A DNA stretch of 64,000 bases from contig JAPTYO010000017.1 of the NCBI GenBank assembly GCA_036873135.1, positions 2,976,001-3,040,000 of the forward strand, in the 5' to 3' direction. The position numbers were made by a program, and so were the translations under genes. The notes below the pieces were generated by a model. It saw nothing but the letters and a program-made list of their open reading frames with translations, was not told where the DNA came from and did not search any database. Source of the DNA: Clarkia xantiana subsp. parviflora. Its lineage: Eukaryota; Streptophyta; Magnoliopsida; Myrtales; Onagraceae. Numbering within the stretch: the stretch's first letter is position 1; each line of letters starts with the position of its first letter. This document shows positions 1-10,171 of the stretch, piece by piece.

Positions 1-302
1 CCTTGGTTTAGTCATTCACTTATCAGTCTTCTTCTTCACGTATCCTCAGCGTTTTGTAGGTAACTGCCAAATCCCAGGGGTCTCCTCGGTTCCCCAGTTC
101 ATTAAATGCAGTAGATAGTGAAGCGACGTTTTAAGCCCACGTGCCTGATTTTTCACGCCTGTCCTTTTCTGAAAAGTGCTTTTCAGGCCGTTTCATCATT
201 ACGTCTGTTGTCCTTCTGCACGTTTCATCTCAACGGTCCAGATTAAGACTCTTCGACTTCGACGACTCGGATCGAAGTGTCCCTTCAACTGTCTTCTTCA
301 TC

Positions 303-309
303 TATAAAA
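303..309 (+). promoter_or_regulatory. TATA box of the antisense gene in element A
   Basis: TATAAAA lies about 160 bases before the inferred ATG at 470, followed by a pyrimidine-rich leader. The same box sits at the same place in copy B (27698-27704), and the antisense gene of the more distant element D also has a TATA-like sequence upstream. This suggests an internal promoter that does not use the LTR and fires against pol. Confidence 0.6.
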
Positions 310-469
310 CCCTAGTCATGGTCACAATTTAACTTTTACCGTTTCCGAATTCTCAAAAGCTCTCTGCAATTTCTCTGTGATTTCAAGCTCTGTAATTCTG
401 AAGGTCTTGGAGTTTCTCCGATCATCTTTCCAGCGACGCCTCGTTCATCTCTTCAACCTCTACTTCATC

Positions 470-3174
470 ATGTCTGGTAAGGGATTCCCCTTTGTTGCTT
501 GTTCGTCTTTTCCTTGTTTATAGCTTTCCAAGAGTCCCACTGTGTTTTTCTTGCAATGGTTGCTTTTCAGACAGCGGGTCCAGCTCTGAGGGGAGAAAAC
601 CTTTTCACTTTGATTATGCTCTGAATGAGATCTCCAATACTGCTTATGATGCAGCCCTCCGAGAGGGTTGTATCACTATTACCTGGGAACCCCGTTTCCC
701 ATATCCTTGGCCTCGCCCCTCGAGTAACCCTGAGGTTACTCGTCCCCAAGAAGGGGAGGTATTTGTCTCTACGGGACAGGTATCAGCGGGGATCAGATTC
801 CCCTTTTGTGGTAATTTGGTCGAGATGTGCCATCATTACAAAACGCACCCCACTACCTTTTCTCCCCATGCCATCCGCCTATGGAACGCTTTTCAAGTTC
901 TCTGCTTCCGACAGAAGTGGGTCTACAGCCTCCAGCTCTTCAGAACCTTCTATGGGATGAAGTGCAACGAGGCGGGGGTTTGTGCTTTCTACCCTCGGAT
1001 GCCCAAGTGGAGTAAGCAGCAGCTTGCCCGGTATGTCTGGACCAATGACACCTGGAAAGTGGTCAAGGGTCGGGGACTCCTGGTTGACACAGGATCCGAC
1101 AATAGTAGCTGGAAGAGGAGCTACTTCTTCATCCGACACTCTTCGATTCCCTGGCCTCGGTGGGAGGTGGCAGCAGACCCTCCGCCTGCCTTCCACACTT
1201 ACACCGACGAGGATTTTGAAACTCTTCAACTTATCCAGCTTTACCGATGGGGGGAGTCCTATACTCCCCTCAACGCCAACTCACTCGTGGAGCGGGACCT
1301 GGTGCACGCCGGGATCCGACTCCTCGATATTATCTCTGGGGGGCAACTCTTCGATGGCCCTTCTAATATGGTTCCTTGGGTAAACTTCTAACTCTTCTTT
1401 GTTTACTGTTTGCAGCCAAGAAGGTATCTGTGCTGACCGATCTATTCCTTAAGCAGGGGGAGACTGATGCTGTCTGCCCCTCGCGGAAGAGGAAATCCGC
1501 AAAGAAAGCTGCTGCTCAGTCGGGGTCTCCTTCCGCGGAGCAGCCCAAGCGGAAGCGGGTGGATCTGGACCAGCTCTTCGACGTCCAGAATGCTGAAGAA
1601 GGTAAAAAGCTCCGACTTGCTATTAAATCATACAAGAGGATGGTCCCGAAGGATTTGATTTCTTCGACCAAGGAAGCCCGCATCACTGACGTCAAACGAA
1701 TCCTTCGAGGCGAAACTCCTCGTGTCTTGAAGGCGGGCTACTACCATTATCGCGGGAAGGATCAATACGTCTCCCGACGTATCATTTGGTGTAAGAATCC
1801 TGATGAACTTCCTGGCTACATTTCTGAAGCTTCTCATCCTTCAGGTGCAGTTCGCTCGGAAGCTCCATCGGGTGCTGCAGCTTCCGCGGGTGCACCGTCT
1901 TCAGCGGAGGTGCCTCCCTCAGCTGGGGAGAAGGCTCCAACTGGCGAACAGTTTCGTCAGGTGGAAACCTTGGACTCCTCCGAGGAGACTGACGAGGGTG
2001 GCTCCCTTCGTCAGCGTCGGAAGATGGGGCAATCCCCCTTGAAACCAACCCCTCAGGGGCCACCTCCTTCATCTTCTCCGCAGCAGCGGCAGCCATCGCC
2101 CATCCATGACTTCACTCCTTCCCCCGTTCGGGCCGAGACGGAGGCATGCCCCTCCACTTATCGTCCTCCTCCTCCTCTTGCTCTCGATGGGAACTTCTAC
2201 AGGCCCTTCAACCCTTCACAAGCGAATGCCCCCTGGACTCCTATCCAGACGCTTCAAGGAGTCCCGCTTACACAAGGGGAGCAGGACCGGGATCTGGCCC
2301 TGCATCTGCTGTCAGGCTCGATCCTGCCTACTATGCGGTATCCGATTTGCCTCAATCGGACGCACATGCATCGGGATGTCAGGGAGATGTCCATGCGCCG
2401 TATAGAGGTAAGACTTCGCTTCTCTCTTTTTGATGATAAATCGGGTTGTTTGTCTATTAACACTTTTTCTTCTTATTGTAGGAGCTCGGGGACTTCAACC
2501 GTCTTATCGGGTATGCCATCGCCTACGATGAGTCCCGGGAGCGGGACCGAGGGACCCTCGAGCAGCTCCAGGAGGATCTTAAGGCCTCCCAGTCTTCGCG
2601 GGGAAAGCTTTTCAAGGAACAGGCTGTCCTCGATCAGAAGGTTCGGGACCTCCAGAAGCAGGTCGGGGACTTCGAGGGGCTCTTGAGGCAAGAGCGGCAG
2701 GAGCGGCAGGGAGGCTGTGGACAATCTTGTCCAGGAGAAGAAGGCGGCTGAGGACAAACTGGTCCTCGAGAAGAAGGCTCTGGAGGAGCAAATCGCGGGG
2801 TTTCCCGCGCAGCTGGCTGAAGCGGAGGCAAAGGGTCGGGAGGACTATCGGAGGTCCGGGGACTTCCAGGCCGACGCTATGAAGTTCTTCGGCGCGGAGG
2901 TGGAGAACACTCTTTTTAATGCGGTTGAAGAGCTTCACTTGGAGTACGGGGACGCCATCAACTTTGACAAGTCTTCTTCCCTCGCTCCTTTTGCGAAGAA
3001 GTATTTTGCTCTTTCCGAGGAGAGTGATGGGGGAGTACCCCCGTAATTGTCGAAGACGTCTCTGAGCTTCCAAGTGCGGACGCCCCGATAGTCGATCTTC
3101 CCGAGGCCAACCCTGTGGATCCTTCTGCTACCAACTCTGCGGACCCAGCTGCTGCCGACAAGGACCGAGCTTGA
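470..3174 (+). pseudogene. Antisense spliced gene of element A: Transposase_28-like domain, NLS and coiled coil (broken)
   Basis: Inferred exons are 470-476 (ATGTCTG), 571-1379, about 1416-2407 and 2482-3174. Introns 1 and 3 have clean GT...AG ends (477-570, 2408-2481). Intron 2 also has GT...AG ends, but the reading phase across it is uncertain. The N-terminal half matches what I know as the 'putative gypsy type transposon' domain (Transposase_28): motifs FDYALNEIS, GIRFPFCGNLVEM, SPHAIRLWNAF. After it come basic clusters RKRKSAKK and PKRKRVD that look like nuclear localisation signals, a Ser/Pro-rich linker, and a Glu/Gln/Lys/Leu-rich coiled coil ending in a conserved PFAKKYFALSEES stretch. 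Breaks: a frameshift near 2705 and a one-base loss near 3031 in a G run that gives an early stop at 3046; copy B keeps the frame to a DKDQA tail. The function is unknown. It lies antisense to, and downstream of, pol. Confidence 0.75.
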
Positions 3175-3342
3175 ACGTTTATCTTTAGAGTCCTTGTATC
3201 TTCTCTTTTTTTTTTTTTTTCATTGTCGGGCCTTTGAGCCCTTATCAACTATCAGACTTTCTCAGTTCCGATTTTCTTGATACATTTCTTCGAGTGGCTT
3301 TATACTTTCCTGGGTCGATATTTCGACATTTTCGTATGTCCT

Positions 3343-3830
3343 TCCCGACGATTTAATAATTTGCACCACTTAAGGCGACTTAATAATTTGCACCACTTAA
3401 GGCAACTTAGTTCCGTGCATCACTTAAGACGACTTAAATATTACTTAGAGTAAGTCTAAGGATCACGCATCACTTAACACGACTTGATATCGTGCACCAT
3501 TCAAGGAGACTTAGTTCCGCGCACCACTCAAGGCGACTTTTTGATACTTAGAATAAATCTAAGGATCGTGCACCACTCAAGGCGACTTTTCTCGTGCACC
3601 ACTCAAGGCGACTTTTCTCGTGCACCACTCAAGGCGACTTTGGCACTTAGCATAAATCTAAGGATAACTCTGATTGGAAGCAACCTCTTTATTTATTGAC
3701 GGCACAAAATTGGCTTACATCGAATTAAACGATAAACAGCATACACCACTTAAGGCGATTTTACATCAGGCACCACTTAAGGCGACTTTATCGGGCACCA
3801 CTTAAGGCGACTTTCTTCAAGCATGGTGTT
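3343..3830 (+). repeat. Degenerate tandem repeats between antisense gene and pol of element A
   Basis: Many copies of a short unit around CACCACTTAAGGCGACTT, alternating with CATCACTTAAGACGACTT and spaced by TAGAATAAATCTAAGGATCG-like segments. The block separates the 3' ends of two convergent genes, the antisense gene and pol. The last unit runs into the pol stop codon region. Copies B and C carry the same array. Element D has another array with the shared core CCTTAAGTGGTG at the same place. Confidence 0.85.
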
Positions 3831-6800
3831 TCTTCAAGTGTTCGCCACTAAAAGAATGCTTTAACGTTCTGCCATCGAGGTCTTCCAACTTGTACGCATT
3901 TGGAGCTGGCATTCCCACGACCTTATAAGGTCCTTCCCATTTTGGCGACATCTTGTTGACTCGATCCAAAAGGGTGAACTCGTTGCGACGCCAAACCAGC
4001 TCCCCGACGAAGAACTGTCGGGATTTCACTCGCCGATTGTAGTACTGGCCGTCGCCAAACGCATTCGAGCTTGGACTTCATCGGCTTCCCGCCTCTTCTC
4101 TTCGAGTAAGTCCAAGTCCAGACGTCTCATTTCATCGTTCGTTAGGGGCTCGTAATATCTCATCCGATGGGACGCCACAGCTACCTCCACAGGGGCGACA
4201 GCTTCCGTGCCATAAACGAGGCCAAACGGAGTCTCCCATTTTGATCGTTTGGGTGTCGTTCTAACAGCCCAAAGCACGTTTTCCAGTTCGTTCAGCCACT
4301 TGCCCTTCAAGGCATAGACCCTCTTCTTCAGGCCATCCATCACGATTTTGTTGGCTGACTCCACCTGGCCATTAGTCTGAGCATGGCGTACGGAGGCGTT
4401 CCGATGCTCAATGTTCAATTCCTCCAGATACTCCCTCACCTGAGAGCCGTTAAACGGTGGACCATTGTCGCTGATCACCACCTTAGGAATCCCGTATCTG
4501 GACACGATGTGGGTTTGGAGGAACTTGACGATCTGGTTCCCCGTCGTTCTGGCCAATGCCTTTGCCTCTATCCATTTCGAAAAATAATCGATCGCTACAA
4601 GTAAATACTTACATTGACCTTGTGCTTGTGGAAGAGGTCCCACCAAGTCGATGCCCCACTGCGCGAAGGGCCAAGCGCTCTTGGTGGATGTCAGATTAGC
4701 GGCCGGAGCCACTATACTCGGGGCGTACCTCTGGCACGCGTCGCAGGATCGGACCAACGCCGTTGCTTCCTTGTTCATCGTAGGCCAATAGTAGCCCAAG
4801 TTCAACACCTTCCTCATAATGGATCGGGCCCCTTCGTGACAAGCCGCGACCCCTTCATGCATTTCCTTCAGGATTCGATTGGTGTCGGGTTCTGCCACAC
4901 ACTTTAAGTACGGAGTGGAGAACCAGCCCTTCTTGTATAGCTGATTGTCCAGCATCACATAATTAGACGCTATCCGACATATCCTGTCTGCTGCTACCTT
5001 ATCATCGGGGACTGCCCCCGTAGTCAGATACGCGACTATCGGGGTCATCCAAGTGGGCTCTTCCTCTGATTTTGCCTCAACGGTACACACCTGCGTCGGG
5101 TCGATGGTCGATAAAATCACCTTCTCCAAGAAGTGCACCTTCCGATTTTCCTCTAAGGGTGCCCCCAGGGCAAATTTGCTCAGGGCGTCTGCCTCTACGT
5201 TTTCCTCCCTCGGGATTGCCACGATGTCGAAGCTTTTAAAGTTCTCCTTCAAGGTTTGTACCTCTCGTAGGTACTTCTTCATTATCGGACTCCTAGCTTC
5301 GTATCGCCCTAGAACCTGGTTTACGATTAAAGCTGCGTCACACTTCACTCTTAAGTGATCGACTCCCGTGCCTCTAGCAATTTTCAGGCCCGTGATGAGA
5401 GCCTCATACTCCGCTTCGTTGTTTGTGGCCTTGAATTTTAAAGCCAAGGCGTATCGGAGCGGTTCACCTTCACCCGGTGGTATCAACAAAAAGCCCGCTC
5501 CTGATCCGTTCGAACTCGCGGAGCCATCCGCATACATCTCCCAGGTATTTTCCTTGTTTGGCTGTTCTGTTTGCTCTGCCCTCTCTGGTTGTTCTTCTAT
5601 CGGGACCTCCATGTTTGCCCCCTCTACAGGGCCCGCATCTTCCAGATCGGGGGCTGTAGATTCTGCTATTAAATCCGCCAATGCTTGGCCCTTGATGGCC
5701 GTTCTTGGAGCAAAGTGTATTCGAAACTCACTAAGCTCTACTGCCCACTTCACTAATCTTCCCGATGTATCCGGTCGGTTCAAAAAATGTTTCAAAGGCT
5801 GGTTCGTCAGCACAGTAATCTCGTGTGTGTGGAAATAAGGCCTTAGCTTCCGAGCAGTAATAATCAACGCAAAGAGGTACTTCTCAACGGCAGGATAGTT
5901 TAATTCAGACTTGGCAAACGCCTTGCTTACATAATAGACGGGGACTTGATTACCCTCGACAATCTTTACTAACACAGAGCTAATGGCAAATTCAGAAACA
6001 ACCAAATAAAGGTAGAGCGGCTCGCCTGGAACCGGTTTCGCCAACGGCGGGAGGGTGCGAAGGTGCTGCTTGAGTGCTTGGAACGCCTCTTCGCACTGGG
6101 CGGTCCATTCGAATTTCTTGTTGGCTCTCAGGACTTCAAAAAACGGCATTGATCGGTCGCTGGCTTTGGACAAGAAACGATTCATTGCAGCTAGTCGGCC
6201 ATTCAGCACTTGTACCTCCCGATGATTTATCGGAGACTGCATCTCCTCGATTGCCCTTAGCTTCTCAGGATTCACCTCAATTCCTCTCTGGCTCACCATA
6301 AAGCCCAAGAATTTCCCTGAGTGGACTCCGAAGGCGCATTTCGTCGGGTTTAAGCGAACTTGATGAAGCCTCATCCGCTCAAACGCCATGGTTAGATTGT
6401 GTACATGATCCTCGGCTTGTCGGGACTTCACCAACATATCATCCACGTAAGCCTCCATGTTTTCTCCCAGCATATCTCCGAACAGCTTGTTCACCATCCG
6501 CTGGTAGGTTGCCCCAGCATTGATCAACCCGAAAGGCATGACATCGTAGTGATAGATGTCACTGTCTGCATAGAACGCTGTATGGGGAGCGTCTTCCTTG
6601 GCCATCTTGATCTGGTTGTAGCCTGAATATGCATCCATGAAACTCAACAACTCATGTCCCGACGTGGCATCCACCAGCTGGTCGATTCTCGGTAGTGGGT
6701 AACAGTCCTTTGGGCAAGCCTTGTTCAGGTCGCGGAAATCCACACACATTCGCCATTTCCCGTTAGTCTTTTTTACCAGCACGGGATTAGCAACCCAAGT

Positions 6801-7151
6801 TTGGAATCGGAGCTCTTTAATAAACCCAGGATCGAGCAACCTGCCCACCTCTTGCTGGATCGCGATCTTCTTGTCCGTGCCCATCGGACACCTTTTCTGC
6901 GTGATAGGCTTGATCGCGGGATCTATCTTCAGCTCGTGTACGATCACATCGGTGCTGATTCCCGGCATATCGTTGGGGGACCAGGCAAACAGCTCCTTGA
7001 ACTCCTTCAATAATTCAATTAATTTCCGGGCTGTCTCTTCAGTCAGGGCAGACCCGATTTTCACCTTCCTCTGGGGTCCGTCGATCTCGACTTCTTTCAG
7101 ATCTTCTACGGGGGCGGGACGCCCAAACTCTTCTCTAGGATCCGTGTCTGT
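3817..7151 (-). pseudogene. pol: Element A pol: reverse transcriptase, RNase H, archaeal-type RNase H, integrase
   Basis: This continues the gag-protease frame beyond the stop at 7152-7154. Counting residues from the Met at 7064: RT spans about 75-290 with YVDD at 206-209; the Ty3-type RNase H is about 318-440; a second RNase H of archaeal type is about 507-634 (MYADGS, NNEAEYEAL, ENVEADALS); the integrase zinc domain ends CDAC at 773-776; and the integrase core has D806, D866 and E902 (D-x35-E). The second RNase H marks the Tat lineage. A one-base deletion near 4044 (copies B and D keep the frame) shifts the end, so the integrase C-terminal tail (FFVGELVWRRNEFTLLD, GPYKVVGMPAPNAYKLEDL) lies in another frame at 3817-4029. 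The enzymes would copy element RNA and insert the DNA in the nucleus. Confidence 0.92.
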
Positions 7152-9419
7152 CTAAAGGACAGTCATGGCCTCTCGTCTCCTCCTTCGGGTGGCGTTAACA
7201 TAACATTTTCGAGAAGCCACCTGGTCGCCTTTAACCTCTCCGACTCCATGGTCGGTCGGGAACTTCATCTTCTGGTGCACTGTCGAGGCAACCGCCATCA
7301 GGGGGTTAATAGTGGTTCTTCCGATGATCGCGTTGTAGGTCCCCGCGGAATCGACTACCACGAACTCCACGTTCCTTCTTTCTGATTTCCACCCGCTACC
7401 AAACTCCACTGGTAAGGTGATTACTCCTAGCGGATAGGAGGTTGAGCCAGAGAACCCGACCATCGGGAAGTTTGCCTCCTTTAGATCTTTCTTTGTTTTC
7501 CCCATAGCCTCCAGCGCGTCCATGAATAGGATGTCGGAGGAGCTCCCCCCGTCGATTAGAATTCTCTTCATTTCGAACCCGTCTACATCCAAGGTTACCA
7601 CCAAGGCATCGTCGTGCGGAGTCTCCACGCCTATGAGGTCTTCCGACGAAAAGGAGATTACCATCTCTTCTTTCAAGGTCCAGGATCGGGACCTCTTACC
7701 CAACACCACCGCCGTAGGGATTCTAGAGGCATAGACCTCTCGGGCGGATGAAGTATCACCTCCAGCAGCAAATCCTCCGTGGATCACATTGATAGTGCCC
7801 CGTCTCTCCTTGCGAGCACCGGATGATTCTGGATCGGTTCTCTTCTTCTTTGGGGAACGATCGCGGGATCGGGAACGGGACCGCGATCGGGACCGAGAGC
7901 GGGATCGACACCGCTTATCCCCGAAAAATTCTTTGAGCTTCCCCTTCTGGATCAGCTTTTCGATCTCCTTCTTCAGTTCCCGGCAGTGATTGGTGTCGTG
8001 ACCATTTGCGCGTTGGAATCGGCAGTAGCGATCTGTGCGAGATCCCAAGAATTCTCCATCCTTCTTTGGGGGGTACCGGGAGATACCCTGTCGTTCCATG
8101 ACCTTCAGTACTTCCGCCATGGAACAGTTGAGAGGAATGTCGAGATCCTCCCGCTTATCTTTCCTTGAAGAGCGCCTATCGTCCCTCCGATCCGGGCGGC
8201 CTTGATTCCTACTACTGTCGGGTTTACCTTTTGATTTGCGGTCGTCAGAAGGTTTAACCGACTGCTTCCCTTTGTTTGACTTTGAGGGCTCCAACTCTCC
8301 TGCGGCTATCTTCGACTCCTGGACATCGATTTGCCGTTTCACCCTCTTCTGTAGTGCCTCCATATTCCACACAGCTTTCTCAGCCACGCTGGGCATTAGG
8401 TCGGAACCATAGGGGGCCGTTAAGTTCCGAATGAAGGTACGGATGGTCTCACCTTTCGAGATCTCTTCATCGATCTCTGCCACACTAGCAGTGTACCGCT
8501 GGTAATAATGAGCCAGCGATTCGTCGGGCCTCTGCACCACCTGGGTCAGGGATCTCACGCTCTTCAATAAACGTCTCCGACCCTGATACTGCTGAATGAA
8601 TCGGTCGTGCATATCCGCCCAACAAGTGATGCAGCCTGGGGGCAGACTAAAGAACCAGGTCAAGGCTCTTTCTCCGAGTTTGTTCGGGAACACGTACACA
8701 CTATGTCTTCACTCGGGGCTCTTCCCAAACACGCCATGAGGTGTCTGGACATGGCGAACCGGATCTCCTTCACCATCGTACTCCTTTATCGTGGGGATGC
8801 CTAGCCCGGGCGGGGCTAGGGTGTCGATGAGTCGGGGAACGAAGGGATGAGTGGATCGATCCCTTAGCTCCGACACCAGCGGCTTCTGTTCTCCCATGCA
8901 GATGTTCACGATCTTTACCACCTGGTCGGGAGTGATGGGACCATTCAGGGGAATGGTCCTGTGCTGTACTGGTCCTGGCCCATCAACCACGAACCTCTCC
9001 GGCTGACCGGATGCCATATTTCTGTCCTGACCTCGGGGCGGGACTTCCTGTGCGTTTTGACCCTCTGTTGGTGGGGCCACTTCCTCCAACGGGGGCATCT
9101 CCTCCGGCCTCCTCGCAGCCTCTCTCCGATCCAAGAGAGCCTCTACAGCTACCAGAAACATGGGCATGGCTTCTGCCACGACCCTTGTCAAGTCTGTAAC
9201 TGGGGGAGCCTCCTGCCCCCTATTGCCCTGGTGCTGAGGAGCAATATCTTCGGGACCTTCATTGTGCCCCCCTGTCTGGGAGAGCCCAGCCGGGGGATGG
9301 TTCTGGTTTTCCTCCTGTTCTGGTACTGAATCTAGATTTGTTGCAGCAGGGTGACGGGAACCACCGGATTGTCCCCGTCTTCTGTGCTTGCCAGCCGCCA
9401 TCGATCGAGTAGAAGGCAT
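7152..9419 (-). pseudogene. gag: Element A gag and aspartic protease
   Basis: The likely start is the Met at 9419 (MPSTRSMAAGKHRRRG), 37 bases past the LTR end in element direction. Order: Pro/Glu-rich N-terminus, capsid-like core (RHVQ, GERALTWFFSLPPGCITCW, RRLLKSVRSLTQVVQ, DESLAHYYQRYTASVAEID), zinc knuckle (CRFQRANGHDTNHC, first His changed to Gln), a run of Arg-Ser pairs near 7853-7913, and a protease with LIDGGSSSDI near 7557-7528. Capsid forms the particle, and the protease cuts the polyprotein. Breaks: a two-base and a one-base deletion near 8700-8745 leave a stop at 8709; the frame then recovers. A TAG replaces a CAG at 7152-7154 between protease and RT. In copy C that position is open, so gag and pol were one continuous frame. 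Confidence 0.9.
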
Positions 9420-9440
9420 ATCAGCTTTTTGTTTGTTTCC

Positions 9441-9455
9441 CACAGACGGCGCCAA
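9441..9455 (-). other. Primer binding site of element A
   Basis: Directly next to the 5' LTR, the minus strand reads TTGGCGCCGTCTGTG. The part TGGCGCCGT fits the complement of the 3' end of plant tRNA-Asp as I recall it; after that the match stops. Copy C has the same bases, and elements D and F have nearly the same. Confidence 0.75.
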
Positions 9456-10171
9456 TGTTGGATCACGGTGGAACTCCGGTACGGACTTTGACGGCGATCC
9501 TAGCTCCTTCGCTCCACGCAATCCTGCAAGAGGGGATAGACCGGGCGGTGACCCAGAATCCCTCTCCGATGCTTAAATGAGTGCCCAATACGAACTGGCA
9601 AGCAATAATCTCAGAGTATGTAATTCAACGTAAGTGTTCTGAGGTGACCTCTTGCCCTTTTATAGGCGAAGAGATGCCTCAGGTACCTGGTGAACCGTTG
9701 GGGGTGGTTAGCCCGTATCCCGCATATCTCGGATGTGATCCCGCCTATCTAGGCCATGATCTTGTGTATCTCGGCCACGCCCCGCGTATTTCGGCCACGC
9801 TCCGTGTATCTTAACCACGTTCCGCGTATCTCGGCCACGCCCCGCGTATCTTGGCCTTATCCTCTGATAGCGAGTCCCGACTCTCGTCGGGGACTCCAGA
9901 GTTATCTCGTTGTGTCACCGCTCGGGGCCCCTCGTCATCGTGACAGGGCCAATCATTCTCAGGGATTCGTCATCGGGGCCTACTTAAAGGCTTCTCATCG
10001 GGAGCTTCCAACTCATCTGTCGGAACCGACTCTGTCGGGACCTTTCATCATCGGGACTCCCTTCGTCGGGACCCTTCTCTTGGGTCATCTTGACCTTCAT
10101 TAGGGGCCTGGTGGGCCTGTTTGCCGTTTCCTCACCGTTAAAGGGCCTGACGGCTATAGTCGAACCCATCA
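9456..10171 (-). repeat. 5' LTR of element A (716 bp)
   Basis: On the minus strand it starts TGATGGGTTCGAC and ends GATCCAACA, so it has TG...CA ends. It is the same length as the copy B LTR at 26591-27306 and near the copy C LTR at 41625-42342. A TATA box (TATAAAAGGG on the minus strand) lies near 9655-9666. A short array of roughly 20-base units (CGCGTATCTCGGCCACGCCC type, plus strand) fills about 9715-9875, in the U3 part. Confidence 0.92.

Larger units (their letters stand above)
1..10171 (-). mobile_element. Element A: autonomous-type Tat-lineage Ty3/gypsy LTR retrotransposon (3' LTR outside window)
   Basis: Read on the minus strand the order is 5' LTR (9456-10171), primer site, gag, protease, RT, RNase H, archaeal-type RNase H, integrase, tandem repeats, and an antisense gene. 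Position 1 matches sequence about 90 bases inside the 3' LTR boundary of the related copy B, so the 3' LTR should lie just left of the window. Domain order gag-PR-RT-RH-INT is Ty3/gypsy; the extra RNase H and the antisense gene downstream of pol point to the Tat lineage. The polyprotein carries one nonsense codon and several frameshifts, so this copy is dead. The target duplication cannot be checked from this window. Confidence 0.9.

Noticed and set aside
492..1391. Independent DNA transposase gene
   Set aside because: Despite the family name Transposase_28, I see no terminal inverted repeats or catalytic triad, and the gene sits at the same place in each LTR element.
3343..3830. CRISPR-like array
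   Set aside because: The spacing is irregular, the units are degenerate and the intervening parts are also repeats; the setting is a plant retrotransposon.
5368..5838. Plus-strand open frame of 156 codons over A pol, also seen in C at 37577-38047
   Set aside because: Its presence in both copies follows from conservation of the RNase H on the other strand; the composition (Ser/Ala-rich) is that of a complement frame.
4026..9419. Integrated plant pararetrovirus
   Set aside because: An integrase with D-x35-E, LTRs with TG...CA ends and a 5' primer site are present; no movement protein was seen. This is a Ty3/gypsy retrotransposon.
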